A stretch of 64,000 nucleotides of DNA from Streptomyces lichenis (GCF_023218175.1 NZ_JALPTH010000028.1:37662-101661), one strand, 5' to 3'. Counted from the stretch's first letter, positions 50,171-58,095 are shown. Numbers and translations: made by a program. Notes: generated from the letters alone by a model not told the origin.

Positions 50171-50446
50171 ATGAGCGTCAACGTCCGCATCCCCACCATC
50201 CTGCGCACCTACACCGGCGGCCAGGCCGAGGTCACCGCCGAGGGCGCCACCCTCTCCGAGGTCATCGAGTCCCTGGAGAAGGCCCACCCGGGCATCGCCG
50301 CCCGCGTCCTGGACGACCAGGGCAAGCTGCGCCGCTTCGTCAACGTGTACGTCAACGACGACGACGTCCGCTTCGAGAACGGCCTCGCCACGGCCACCCC
50401 GGAAGGCGCCGGCGTCTCGATCATCCCCGCCGTCGCCGGCGGCTGA
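50171..50446 (+). CDS. metO: ThiS/MoaD-family sulfur-carrier protein (CysO/MetO-like)
   Basis: 91 residues from the ATG at 50171, beta-grasp ubiquitin-like fold: VNVRIPTILRTYTGGQAEVT, LSEVIESLEKAHPGIAARVLD, RRFVNVYVNDDDVRFENGLA, GAGVSIIPAVAGG. The C-terminal Gly-Gly is the attachment point for the thiocarboxylate sulfur. It is 43 bp after the PLP-enzyme gene and likely in the same operon, under the same SAM riboswitch. No Mec-type hydrolase, ThiF/MoeB activator or CysM is adjacent, so an activating enzyme must act from elsewhere. CysO for cysteine synthesis is the other possibility; the SAM riboswitch favours homocysteine/methionine. Confidence 0.85.
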   Translation: MSVNVRIPTILRTYTGGQAEVTAEGATLSEVIESLEKAHPGIAARVLDDQGKLRRFVNVYVNDDDVRFENGLATATPEGAGVSIIPAVAGG

Positions 50447-50498
50447 CGCCGCCGTCGGCCATCGGTTATCGGCCACCGGAATGGTCCGTACCATTTCC

Positions 50499-50528
50499 GC
50501 CCCCTCCGTGCCTTTTGACGGAGGGGGC
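50499..50528 (+). terminator. Terminator of the PLP enzyme/carrier operon
   Basis: GCCCCCTCCGT, loop GCCTTTTG (8 nt), ACGGAGGGGGC; 52 bp after the carrier stop codon. Confidence 0.85.
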
Positions 50529-50912
50529 AATCTCGCATGGTTGAGCGCGGTAGAGTTGGGGTACCCCGCGCCGCCGCCCGGGAGCGCCGCCCTCAGGGCC
50601 GGCTCCGCGGCGACAAGATGCGGGCAATGTGCGGCCGCGAGATGCCCCTGATGTGAGGGTTTGTCCGGCCCGAGTTGCCCCGGATTCGGTGTGTTGAGCC
50701 CGCCGTTTCCGATGACGCGCGCCGGGAATTCTCGTCCGATTGACCTGTTGCAGACGGCAGTTGGGCAGATACATTCAGCGGCGGTCGACGCGTTCCGGCG
50801 CACGCCCTCGGCCCCCGCGCCGCCCGGCGGGGGGCACCTGTCAGGGGGCGAGGTCTGACCCGGGTCCGCGAAGTGCGGTCCTGTGCAAGGGCCAGTAATA
50901 GGGGAGTTAGGC
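50529..50912. other. Long leader region of the cold-shock gene
   Basis: 384 bp without an ORF of note. Cold-shock genes typically have long structured 5' leaders, and this span between the preceding terminator and the csp start fits that. GGGGAGTTAG provides the ribosome-binding site. No specific promoter was assigned with confidence. Confidence 0.5.
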
Positions 50913-51119
50913 ATGGCTCAGGGCACCGTCAAGTGGTTCAACGCGGAGAAGGGCTACGGCTTCATCGCGGTCGACGGTGGTGCGGATGTATTCGTCCACT
51001 ACAGCGCGATCCAGATGGACGGTTACCGCACCCTTGAAGAAGGTCAGCGGGTCGAGTTCGAGATCTCGCAGGGCCAGAAGGGTCCGCAGGCGGACATGGT
51101 CAAGCTCGCCGCCGGCTGA
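50913..51119 (+). CDS. Cold-shock protein (CspA family)
   Basis: 68 residues, one complete cold-shock domain: MAQGTVKWFNAEKGYGFIAV with RNP1 (KGYGFI), then DVFVHYSAI (RNP2), and the C-terminal VEFEISQGQKGPQADMV. It binds single-stranded nucleic acid as an RNA chaperone. Streptomyces has several paralogues; this one corresponds by position to the copy beside groEL2. The start at 50913 is preceded by GGGGAG. Confidence 0.95.
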   Translation: MAQGTVKWFNAEKGYGFIAVDGGADVFVHYSAIQMDGYRTLEEGQRVEFEISQGQKGPQADMVKLAAG

Positions 51120-51165
51120 GCCGCGCGTCCGACCTTGGACTGAAGGCGCTTGGACTCAAGCGCGC

Positions 51166-51203
51166 CGAGGGGTTCGTATCCGAGGAGGGATACGGGCCCC
51201 TCG
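51166..51203 (+). terminator. Terminator of the cold-shock gene
   Basis: Nested stem CGAGGGG/CCCCTCG and GTATC/GATAC with an 8-nt loop, 46 bp after the stop codon. Confidence 0.8.
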
Positions 51204-51253
51204 TCGTGTTCCCGCCACAGTTGCCCCCGGAGGTGGGGCGGGGCCCTGAGTCG

Positions 51254-51280
51254 CTTGCACTCACCGGGGTCGAGTGCTAA
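51254..51280 (+). promoter_or_regulatory. CIRCE element 1 (HrcA operator) of groEL2
   Basis: CTTGCACTC, 9-nt spacer, GAGTGCTAA. The consensus is TTAGCACTC-N9-GAGTGCTAA; the left arm has two mismatches and the right arm is perfect. Confidence 0.85.
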
Positions 51281-51289
51281 TCATTGGCG

Positions 51290-51316
51290 TTAGCACTCTA
51301 CGAGTGAGAGTGACAA
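51290..51316 (+). promoter_or_regulatory. CIRCE element 2 (HrcA operator) of groEL2
   Basis: TTAGCACTC (perfect left arm), 9-nt spacer, GAGTGACAA (two mismatches), 9 nt after element 1. The two operators are tandem, each with one perfect arm. Confidence 0.75.
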
Positions 51317-51441
51317 CGAAGGACCGGGTCGGTGAGGCCCGCTGGCCCGTGGGGCAAGGAACCACAGGGTCGCGAGCCGTCCGTCGCGGGCGCCAGCCAG
51401 GTCCGGCTTTGCTTCCACCCCGTCCGGGAGGACCACTTCAC

Positions 51442-53064
51442 ATGGCCAAGATCATCGCGTTCGACGAGGAGGCACGGCGCGGCCTTGAGCGCGGGATGAA
51501 CCAGCTCGCCGACGCCGTCAAGGTGACCCTCGGCCCCAAGGGTCGCAACGTCGTCCTGGAGAAGAAGTGGGGCGCGCCCACGATCACCAACGATGGTGTG
51601 TCCATCGCCAAGGAGATCGAGCTGGAGGACCCCTACGAGAAGATCGGCGCCGAGCTGGTCAAGGAGGTCGCCAAGAAGACGGACGACGTCGCCGGTGACG
51701 GTACGACCACCGCGACCGTCCTCGCGCAGGCGCTCGTCCGCGAGGGTCTGCGCAACGTCGCCGCCGGCGCCAACCCGATGGCTCTGAAGCGCGGCATCGA
51801 GAAGGCCGTCGAGGCCGTCTCCGGTGCGCTGCTGGAGCAGGCGAAGGATGTCGAGACCAAGGAGCAGATCGCTTCCACGGCCTCCATCTCCGCCGCCGAC
51901 ACCCAGATCGGCGAGCTGATCGCCGAGGCCATGGACAAGGTCGGCAAGGAAGGCGTCATCACCGTCGAGGAGTCCCAGACCTTCGGTCTGGAGCTGGAGC
52001 TCACCGAGGGCATGCGCTTCGACAAGGGCTACATCTCGGCGTACTTCGCCACCGACATGGAGCGTATGGAGGCGTCCCTGGACGACCCGTACATCCTGAT
52101 CGTCAACTCCAAGGTCGGCAACGTGAAGGACCTCCTTCCGCTGCTGGAGAAGGTCATGCAGTCGGGCAAGCCGCTGCTGATCATCGCCGAGGACGTCGAG
52201 GGCGAGGCCCTGTCGACCCTGGTGGTCAACAAGATCCGCGGCACCTTCAAGTCCGTCGCCGTCAAGGCCCCGGGCTTCGGCGACCGCCGCAAGGCCATGC
52301 TGAACGACATCGCCATCCTCACCGGTGGCACGGTCATCTCCGAGGAGGTCGGCCTCAAGCTCGAGAACGCCGGCCTGGACCTGCTGGGCCGCGCCCGCAA
52401 GGTCGTCATCACCAAGGACGAGACCACGATCGTGGACGGCGCCGGCGACAGCGACCAGGTCGCGGGCCGCGTCAACCAGATCCGTGCCGAGATCGAGAAC
52501 TCCGACTCGGACTACGACCGCGAGAAGCTCCAGGAGCGTCTGGCGAAGCTGGCCGGCGGCGTGGCCGTCATCAAGGCCGGTGCCGCCACCGAGGTCGAGC
52601 TCAAGGAGCGCAAGCACCGCATCGAGGACGCGGTGCGCAACGCCAAGGCCGCCGTCGAGGAGGGCATCGTCGCCGGTGGTGGCGTGGCCCTGCTCCAGGC
52701 GTCCAGCGTCTTCGACAAGCTGGAGCTCGACGGCGACGAGGCGACCGGCGCCAACGCCGTGAAGCTCGCCCTGGAGGCCCCGCTCAAGCAGATCGCCGTC
52801 AACGGCGGCCTTGAGGGCGGCGTCATCGTCGAGAAGGTCCGCAACCTCCCCGTCGGCCACGGCCTCAACGCTGCGACCGGTGAGTACGTGGACATGATCG
52901 CCGAGGGCATCCTCGACCCGGCCAAGGTGACCCGTTCCGCCCTGCAGAACGCGGCCTCCATCGCGGCCCTGTTCCTCACCACCGAGGCCGTCATCGCCGA
53001 CAAGCCGGAGAAGGCCCCCGCGGGCGCCCCGGGCGGCATGCCGGGCGGTGACATGGACTTCTGA
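51442..53064 (+). CDS. groEL2: Chaperonin GroEL2
   Basis: 540 residues, a full 60-kDa chaperonin: MAKIIAFDEEARRGLERGMN, LGPKGRNVVLEKKWGAPTIT (nucleotide pocket), DDVAGDGTTTATVLAQALV (ATP-binding Asp), VGKEGVITVEESQTFG, and VNGGLEGGVIVEKVRN. The C-terminus GGMPGGDMDF is a short Gly/Met tail. No groES is adjacent, which marks it as the stand-alone GroEL2 copy. It is repressed by HrcA through the two CIRCE boxes in its leader. The ATG at 51442 follows GGGAGGACC. Confidence 0.97.
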   Translation: MAKIIAFDEEARRGLERGMNQLADAVKVTLGPKGRNVVLEKKWGAPTITNDGVSIAKEIELEDPYEKIGAELVKEVAKKTDDVAGDGTTTATVLAQALVREGLRNVAAGANPMALKRGIEKAVEAVSGALLEQAKDVETKEQIASTASISAADTQIGELIAEAMDKVGKEGVITVEESQTFGLELELTEGMRFDKGYISAYFATDMERMEASLDDPYILIVNSKVGNVKDLLPLLEKVMQSGKPLLIIAEDVEGEALSTLVVNKIRGTFKSVAVKAPGFGDRRKAMLNDIAILTGGTVISEEVGLKLENAGLDLLGRARKVVITKDETTIVDGAGDSDQVAGRVNQIRAEIENSDSDYDREKLQERLAKLAGGVAVIKAGAATEVELKERKHRIEDAVRNAKAAVEEGIVAGGGVALLQASSVFDKLELDGDEATGANAVKLALEAPLKQIAVNGGLEGGVIVEKVRNLPVGHGLNAATGEYVDMIAEGILDPAKVTRSALQNAASIAALFLTTEAVIADKPEKAPAGAPGGMPGGDMDF

Positions 53065-53119
53065 TCGGCCCCCTCGGGCGCCCTTCCCTCCGAAGGGCCC
53101 CGGCCGATCACCGTCCGTC

Positions 53120-53173
53120 CCCGAGGGCGGCACCCCTGACTCCCCTGACCGGGAGCGGGGTGCCGCCCTCGGG
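53120..53173 (+). terminator. groEL2 terminator
   Basis: 17-bp perfect stem (arm CCCGAGGGCGGCACCCC) with a 20-nt loop. Confidence 0.9.
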
Positions 53174-53213
53174 CGTTCCCGGCACCCCCGGCACCCCCCG
53201 CCCTCCCTCGGGC

Positions 53214-53792
53214 TCAGCCCGCGAACTCCTTCAGCTTCTCCGTGTCGAGGGTGATGCCGACAGGGTCGGGGAGGGTGACGGTGTCGCCGTAGGCATAGGT
53301 GGTGCGCTGGCGGTACTCGCCGTTGTGCGGCTCGCTGTGGACGAGGAGCGCGCCTCGGTCCCGGTCGACCAGGAGGTAGACCGGGATGCCGGCCGCCGCG
53401 TAACCGGTTGCCTTCTCCTCCCGGTCGCGGCGGTCGGTGTCGGAGTCGTAGGACGTCACCTCGACGGTCATCAGGACACCGGCGGGGTCGGCCCACTCGC
53501 CCTGGCCCGCGAAGTGCTCGACCGGAGCGAGACTGCCATCCGGCCGAGCGCGGCCCTGACGGTACGCCTCCACCACGAGCCCCTGCTCCGGGTGGAGGTC
53601 CAGGTCCGGACGCTGCTGCATGCACTGGCGGAGGAGCCACATGAAGATGCTGGTGTGATCGCCGTCAGGCACGGGCTTGACCTTCAACTTTCCCTTGACG
53701 AGTTCGAGAGTGACGGTTTCGGGAGCCCGGCGGGCGAGCTGCTCGAACTCCTCGGTGGTCAGCTGCGGGCGCTGGGCGGTGCCTGGGGTCAT
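53214..53792 (-). CDS. Uma2-family (DUF820) nuclease-fold protein
   Basis: 192 residues. EEFEQLARRAPETVTLELVKGKLKVKPVP, then RARPDGSLAP (PD position with changed flank, normally PDxxV), VLMTVEVTSYDSDTDRRDREEKATGYAAAGIPVYLLVDRDRG with E...K and the AGIPVYLLVD signature. The PDG in place of PDIVV suggests a weakened catalytic Asp pocket compared with 27602-28294. Nuclease activity is unproven in the family. ATG 53792 is followed downstream by groEL2's convergent terminator. Confidence 0.8.
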   Translation of the reverse strand: MTPGTAQRPQLTTEEFEQLARRAPETVTLELVKGKLKVKPVPDGDHTSIFMWLLRQCMQQRPDLDLHPEQGLVVEAYRQGRARPDGSLAPVEHFAGQGEWADPAGVLMTVEVTSYDSDTDRRDREEKATGYAAAGIPVYLLVDRDRGALLVHSEPHNGEYRQRTTYAYGDTVTLPDPVGITLDTEKLKEFAG

Positions 53793-53839
53793 GGTGTCGC
53801 CTCCTCCCCTACAGCGTGCCCTGCTCTCGGCGTACGTGG

Positions 53840-54703
53840 TCATGTGACGCTCCCTTCCGGGGTATGCGGGCGTGCTGCCGCGCGTCTGGCTTCGGCGACA
53901 TGGGCACGGACCTGCTCCGGGAAGAGCGGCCGTGGGGGCGGTGCCGGGGCGGGCTCGCCTCGGCACCGCCCGCACACCCCGTCGGCCAGCACCTCCGGCC
54001 GCCCTGGCACCCGGCACTTGGCACACTCCAGCATCCGCAGCACCGGCCGCTCCGCCTCGATCGGCTCCGGCGGCATCTTGCCGGTCAGCCGGGTGCGGGC
54101 CAGGGCCACCGGGCGGTGCACCTGCCGGGGCAGTCCGGCCGTCAGGGCGTTCAGCACGACCCGTTCGTCCGCGCCGCGCGCGAACCACTCGCTGACCAGC
54201 GGCTCCAGCGCCACGCACTCGCCGTCCGACAGCGACATCATCGGGTTCTGCCGGCCGAGCGCGGCCAGCAGGACGAAGGCCCGCGAACGGGTCTGCCGTC
54301 GGCGCGGCGGCGGCTTGTCCTCGGTGATCTCCCCGCGCTGGTACGCCGCCCACCAGGCGTCGTCCCTCGGTGTGCGCGACCACCAGGTCCGGGTGATCCA
54401 CCGCGCGCCGTCCGGACGCACGATGCACTCCCGCCCGCGCCGCAAGTGCCCGGCTGCCGCCAGCCGGCTGAGCGCCGTCCGCACGGCGCACTGCCCGTAG
54501 TCCGGCAGCACCGCCGCGAGGGTCTTCACCGCGATGTCGGAGCCGTCCGTCAACCGTTCGATATAGCCCGCGATACTCGCCTCACGACGCGGCAGATGCC
54601 CGAAGTCGCTGGTCGTCGGAGGCTCCTGGCCGGGAACGGTCCGCTTGCCGTATCCGGGGTTGGCCAGGGGGTGGGTGAGGGCACTAAAATCGGCATCAGC
54701 CAT
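53840..54703 (-). CDS. Winged-helix (MarR-like) regulator with C-terminal zinc ribbon
   Basis: 287 residues. Residues 30-110 look like a winged HTH (REASIAGYIERLTDGSDIAV then KTLAAVLPDYGQCAVRTALSRLAAAGHLRR). Residues 150-215 are helical (RAFVLLAALGRQNPMMSLSD, then ECVALEPLVSEWFARG). A Cys-x2-Cys, 13 residues, Cys-x2-Cys motif (CAKC...CGRC, about 228-247) makes a zinc ribbon. Such proteins are annotated as MarR-family regulators in Streptomyces and are often found singly in accessory regions. The ligand and target are unknown. Confidence 0.7.
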   Translation of the reverse strand: MADADFSALTHPLANPGYGKRTVPGQEPPTTSDFGHLPRREASIAGYIERLTDGSDIAVKTLAAVLPDYGQCAVRTALSRLAAAGHLRRGRECIVRPDGARWITRTWWSRTPRDDAWWAAYQRGEITEDKPPPRRRQTRSRAFVLLAALGRQNPMMSLSDGECVALEPLVSEWFARGADERVVLNALTAGLPRQVHRPVALARTRLTGKMPPEPIEAERPVLRMLECAKCRVPGRPEVLADGVCGRCRGEPAPAPPPRPLFPEQVRAHVAEARRAAARPHTPEGSVT

Positions 54704-55064
54704 GGATCGAACCTCTATCTTCGATTCGTCTGGTCAGGCCCCCTCGGTGTTGGCGCACCCGGGGGCTGTCCATTTTCTGCGTCTGGGACCTTTCTGAGCC
54801 GCACGCTAAGGGTTGACCACACCGCGTGGCAAATGCGTCACCGTTAGTCATATGAAACGGTCAGCCGCCGCCCCGCCCCTCGCCCACCGCACGGGTGGGC
54901 GGGCGGGTCACCACCAGACCCCTATCCCATTCCACTGTGAAGAGCACTCGGCCCCCGACACCCAAGCCTCGGCCCTGACCTGCGGAAACGCCTCCCGGGG
55001 TCGATGCGGTCCGGGCTGTGTACGACGATTTCGCCGCCGTCGAGGCCTGGCCCCGTACCTGCAC

Positions 55065-55089
55065 GCAACCACGCGCAACTTCGTGCAAC
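55065..55089. promoter_or_regulatory. GCAAC triple repeat, 10-bp period, upstream of the peptide gene
   Basis: GCAAC at 55065, 55075 and 55085, on the same face of the helix, about 110 bp before the peptide start. The rest of 54704-55201 holds no credible gene. The same motif with the same period occurs as GTTGC (complement) at 58370 and 58380. Confidence 0.55.
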
Positions 55090-55201
55090 CTGCCCGCGCC
55101 CGCCGGGCCCCCGCCGCTACGTTCTGCGCCGTAGCACTCACAGCTGGAGAGAGCGGAACGCGGCGAGAGTGCCGCCGCCCGACGACCAGGAGGCACCACC
55201 C

Positions 55202-55366
55202 ATGAAGAAGCGCCAGGCACCGTTCATCCCGTCCGCCGACGGCGGTCACGGTTCAGGCGGGGGTCAGGGAGGTGACGGGCATCCCGGCCAGCCGTGGCCG
55301 GGTCCCACCCAGGAGCCCAGCCCGAATGGTTCCACCCCGCCCGGCGACGGCGGCCACCGCAAGTGA
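55202..55366 (+). CDS. Small Gly/Pro-rich peptide, putative RiPP precursor
   Basis: 54 residues. It starts MKKRQAPFIPSADGG and continues with Gly- and Pro-rich sequence. Three Asp residues (D13, D25, D49) are each followed by Gly, the dipeptide most prone to aspartimide formation; there is also one Asn-Gly (42-43). There is one Trp (32) and no Cys, so it is not a lanthipeptide by sequence. AGGAGG stands 9 nt before the ATG. The stop overlaps the GTG start of the methyltransferase gene by 4 nt (GTGA), so peptide and enzyme are co-translated. By analogy with imiditide and FxLD-type loci it is a candidate modified peptide. Confidence 0.65.
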   Translation: MKKRQAPFIPSADGGHGSGGGQGGDGHPGQPWPGPTQEPSPNGSTPPGDGGHRK

Positions 55367-56541
55367 CCGCCGACTCGGGGTCGATGGGCCGCCCCGGCCG
55401 TCAGGAGCTGGGGCGGTTTCTGATCGAGGCGCACGCCCTGTCGTCGGACTGGGTTCCGGCCTTCGGGGCCGTGGACCGGGCAGCGCTCCTCCCGGACCTG
55501 ATGTGGCCGTTCGACCTGGAGACGCGGACGAGCGCTCCGGTGGACCGGCGGGAGGACCCGGACGCCTGGTACGAGGCGGCGGACGCCGACGTCCCGATCG
55601 TGACCCAGTGGGACGACGGCACGCACACCGGCCGCCGACCCGGGAGGCTGTCGACCAGCTCCTCCTCCATGCCGTCCGTCGTTTGGCCGCTCCTCCACGA
55701 CCTGGCCGTGGAAGAGGGCATGAACGTGCTGGACGTCGGCACCGGCACCGGCGAGACGGCCGGAGCCCTGACCCACCGCCTGGGCCGAGGCCGGGTCACC
55801 ACGATCGAGGTGGACCGTGAGGTGTCGGCGCATGCCCGCGAGCGGCTGCACGGCCTCGACCTGCTCCCGGAGACGGTGGTGGGAGACGGGTTCGAGGGGC
55901 ACCCGGGCCGTGCCCCGTACGATCGCGTCCTGGCGACCGTCGGACTGCGGGAGATCCCCGGGGCCTGGATCACCCAGTCGCGACCCGGCGGCCTGATCCT
56001 CGCCCCGTGGGGCACGCACTTCAGCACCGGTGACGCCACAGTGGGCCTGACGGTCGGGAACGGCGTCGCCTCCGGCAGGTTCACCCGGCTCGTGGAGTTC
56101 ATGAAGCTGCGGACCCAGCGGGCGCCGCGCGTGTCCCACGACGACTACCTGGCCGCGGACGCCTTCGAGGCGGCAGACGTCTCCGCCACGGAGATCACGG
56201 AGCCGGAGTTCACCACGGCCACGTACACGGCCCTGCCCCTGGTTCTGGGCCTACGGGTCCCGCGCTGTGTGCAGACCGTGGCCGACAAGCGCGAAGGCCG
56301 CCGCCCCGTCTGGTTCTACAGCACATCGGACCCGTCCTGGGCCTGCGTGATGTTCCGGGACGGGGAACGGGAGGCCCCGGTCTGGCAGTCCGGCCCACGC
56401 CGGTTGTGGGCCGAGGTGAGCGGCGCGTACCGCTGGTGGCTCGACCGGGGCCGTCCCGACGTGACCCGCTTCGGCCTCACCGTCACCCCGGACGGCCACC
56501 GCGCCTGGCTGGACGACCCGGAGGACTCCTGGCGGGTCTGA
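55363..56541 (+). CDS. Protein-L-isoaspartate methyltransferase homologue (RiPP-type)
   Basis: 392 residues from the GTG at 55363. Residues 1-110 are an N-terminal extension seen in RiPP-associated PIMT homologues (SDWVPAFGAVDRAALLPDLM, then VPIVTQWDDG). The methyltransferase core carries SSSSMPSVVWPLLHDLAVEE and the SAM-binding NVLDVGTGTGETAGALTHRL, then TTIEVDREVSAHARERL and FEGHPGRAPYDRVLATVGLR. The C-terminal 150 residues are an additional domain (RPVWFYSTSDPSWACVMFRD, LWAEVSGAYRWWLDRGRP). Cellular repair PIMTs are about 210-230 residues, so this is a longer, specialised form. In imiditide and related pathways it methylates an Asp side chain, which then closes to aspartimide. Coupling to the 54-residue peptide supports that reading. 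Confidence 0.8.
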   Translation: MTADSGSMGRPGRQELGRFLIEAHALSSDWVPAFGAVDRAALLPDLMWPFDLETRTSAPVDRREDPDAWYEAADADVPIVTQWDDGTHTGRRPGRLSTSSSSMPSVVWPLLHDLAVEEGMNVLDVGTGTGETAGALTHRLGRGRVTTIEVDREVSAHARERLHGLDLLPETVVGDGFEGHPGRAPYDRVLATVGLREIPGAWITQSRPGGLILAPWGTHFSTGDATVGLTVGNGVASGRFTRLVEFMKLRTQRAPRVSHDDYLAADAFEAADVSATEITEPEFTTATYTALPLVLGLRVPRCVQTVADKREGRRPVWFYSTSDPSWACVMFRDGEREAPVWQSGPRRLWAEVSGAYRWWLDRGRPDVTRFGLTVTPDGHRAWLDDPEDSWRV

Positions 56542-56545
56542 CCGG

Positions 56546-56689
56546 TCACACCAGGTCGTCATCGCCCTGCCGGAGCAGGATGTCGTCCCCATGGCCGGCG
56601 ATCTCGATGCCGCTCTCCTCGCTGACGCCATCGCCGCCGCCGTCTTCCGGGGACTTCCTCCACTGGACGGAACCGTTCTCGTCGTCCAT
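56546..56689 (-). CDS. Possible small acidic protein
   Basis: 47 residues: MDDENGSVQWRKSPEDGGGD and then SEESGIEIAGHGDDILLRQG with an acidic end. Slight resemblance to DUF397 (W-R-K-S near the start, I-E-I-A in the middle), but the DUF397 core CVEVA and RDSK are absent. No ribosome-binding site is clear. It could be a chance ORF; it is listed because its composition is unlike a shadow. Confidence 0.25.
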   Translation of the reverse strand: MDDENGSVQWRKSPEDGGGDGVSEESGIEIAGHGDDILLRQGDDDLV

Positions 56690-56764
56690 GCGCACAACGT
56701 ACGTCGCGCCGAGCCGCCCGGAACACGGGTCGGGGAGGATGCCGGGGCTCGTCAGACTGATCCC

Positions 56765-57145
56765 ATGCCGAAGAAGCGCAAAACCGACCGGAGCTTCGCC
56801 GAGGTGGTGGCCTCCCTGGGGCCTGCGGAGGGCTCTGGCCCGGGCGCCGACCTGCTCTCGCCCGCGAGCTCGGGTGAACTCGTCGACGAGCAGGGCCGCC
56901 TGTGGACCAGGCACCGGGGGCCCATGGACGTCCGGCTGGTCAGGCGGCTGGTGAGGGGCGCCGACGCGATGCTCATCGGAGAGGGCGCCGGGGAGGTGCT
57001 GCGGCCCGTGCCGGCCGAGGGGCGGGAGGAGGCGTGGGCCCTGGTCAAGGACAGGCTGGACACCGCCGAGGGGGAGGGGTACCGGGCGTACGACTTCCGC
57101 TCCGAGGACGGGTGTGTGCTGCTGTACCTGGAGGAGTTCTGCTGA
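56765..57145 (+). CDS. Hypothetical protein
   Basis: 126 residues, soluble. MPKKRKTDRSFAEVVASLGP at the start, then SPASSGELVDEQGRLWTRHR, helices RLVRRLVRGADAMLIGEGAG and WALVKDRLDTAEGEGYRAYD, and a final CVLLYLEEFC with two cysteines. Its alternation of helix and strands looks like a small alpha/beta domain; no family recognised. The ATG at 56765 is preceded by a G/A-poor leader, so it may be leaderless or start later. Single-gene unit next to the PIMT gene, same strand. Confidence 0.55.
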   Translation: MPKKRKTDRSFAEVVASLGPAEGSGPGADLLSPASSGELVDEQGRLWTRHRGPMDVRLVRRLVRGADAMLIGEGAGEVLRPVPAEGREEAWALVKDRLDTAEGEGYRAYDFRSEDGCVLLYLEEFC

Positions 57146-57185
57146 CACTGAGTGGGGCTGGGATAGGGGCGCGTACGTACGAGGG

Positions 57186-57665
57186 TCATCGTTCCCCTGT
57201 GCCGACCGGGCACCGCAGCCTCGGATCGGCGCGGTTGGGGGAGCAGGTCACCAGTGCCACCGAGTGGAAGGTGGTGCCGACCAGATAGTGCCCCAGCGAC
57301 ACATCGCCGCCCCAGGCCAGCCGTCCGACCGCTCCACGGACCAGTAGCTCCAGCCACTCGTCCGCCCGCTCCGCCGGGCTCGCGAACCGGGCCGCGTACG
57401 CCGTGAGTTCGGTTCCGAGCCACTGCCCGGCCTCCCCCGGCTCGGCCCAGGTGCCGCGTACCAGCGAGGCAGGCTTCACGAGCCAGTGTGCGGTCTGGAT
57501 CGGCGGAATCGGAGTGAGCGGGAAGTCCGCGACAGCCGCCCGGTGCCGCTCCCGCAGCCCTTCGTCCCCGCCGCTCGGCGGCGTGTGCCCGGGCGCGGGC
57601 CGCCGTACCCCTTCGTTGTCGAAGGCCTTCTTCTCCCCGAGCCAGCTGTATCCGTGGTGGTGCAC
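57186..57665 (-). CDS. Conserved hypothetical protein
   Basis: 159 residues. It begins MHHHGYSWLGEKKAFDNEGV and contains IPPIQTAHWLVKPASLVRGT, GQWLGTELTAYAARFASPAE, then VSLGHYLVGTTFHSVALVTC. Alpha/beta, with no signal peptide. It belongs to a family I have seen only as uncharacterised Streptomyces proteins near XRE/DUF397 genes. It precedes nothing on its strand within 2.5 kb downstream. Start GTG 57665 follows weak spacing. Confidence 0.5.
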   Translation of the reverse strand: MHHHGYSWLGEKKAFDNEGVRRPAPGHTPPSGGDEGLRERHRAAVADFPLTPIPPIQTAHWLVKPASLVRGTWAEPGEAGQWLGTELTAYAARFASPAERADEWLELLVRGAVGRLAWGGDVSLGHYLVGTTFHSVALVTCSPNRADPRLRCPVGTGER

Positions 57666-57744
57666 GAGAGCCTCTCTGTTCGGGCTTGTTCGCTGGGAAG
57701 GCGGCCCCGCCCGGCGTGGAACGAGGCCGCCGGGGGTTCACTCC

Positions 57745-57978
57745 TCAGGCGGAGAGCCCGAAGCGCGCCGGGTCGATACCGGCCGCGTTCAGTTCGGCGG
57801 TGGTGAACCTCAGCGGCTCGCCGCCCGGGCGCTTGCTGTCACCCAGCGCCCAGGCACCGGCCCCGATCCGAGCGAGCGTCACGCAGGACTCGCCGTCGGG
57901 ATGGGTGTTGCCGCCGCAGGCCCTGCGGAACTCCGCGCCGCTCGCGTCGAGCGCGTACAGGTCGTCGCGCATGTGCAT
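57745..57978 (-). CDS. DUF397 domain protein
   Basis: 77 residues (possibly 75 from an internal ATG at 57972). A variant DUF397: FRRACGGNTHPDGESCVTLA in place of WxKSSYSxxxGxCVEVA, then GAWALGDSKRPGGEPLRFTT with the conserved D-S-K. DUF397 proteins partner with XRE/Scr1-like regulators (58391-59236 here) in developmental and antibiotic control modules, such as whiJ-type and BldB-like units, in Streptomyces. The Cys pair could form a disulfide or bind metal. Confidence 0.8.
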   Translation of the reverse strand: MHMRDDLYALDASGAEFRRACGGNTHPDGESCVTLARIGAGAWALGDSKRPGGEPLRFTTAELNAAGIDPARFGLSA

Positions 57979-58095
57979 GGTGGTCTACCTCCTGCTGGGA
58001 GTAGGGCAGACGACCCCAGGCGGGCCGCCTGAGCACCGCCCGTACGTACTCGGGCGGAGGCTTTGAAGGTGGCTGTGTCCCACAGGGCGGACGCG

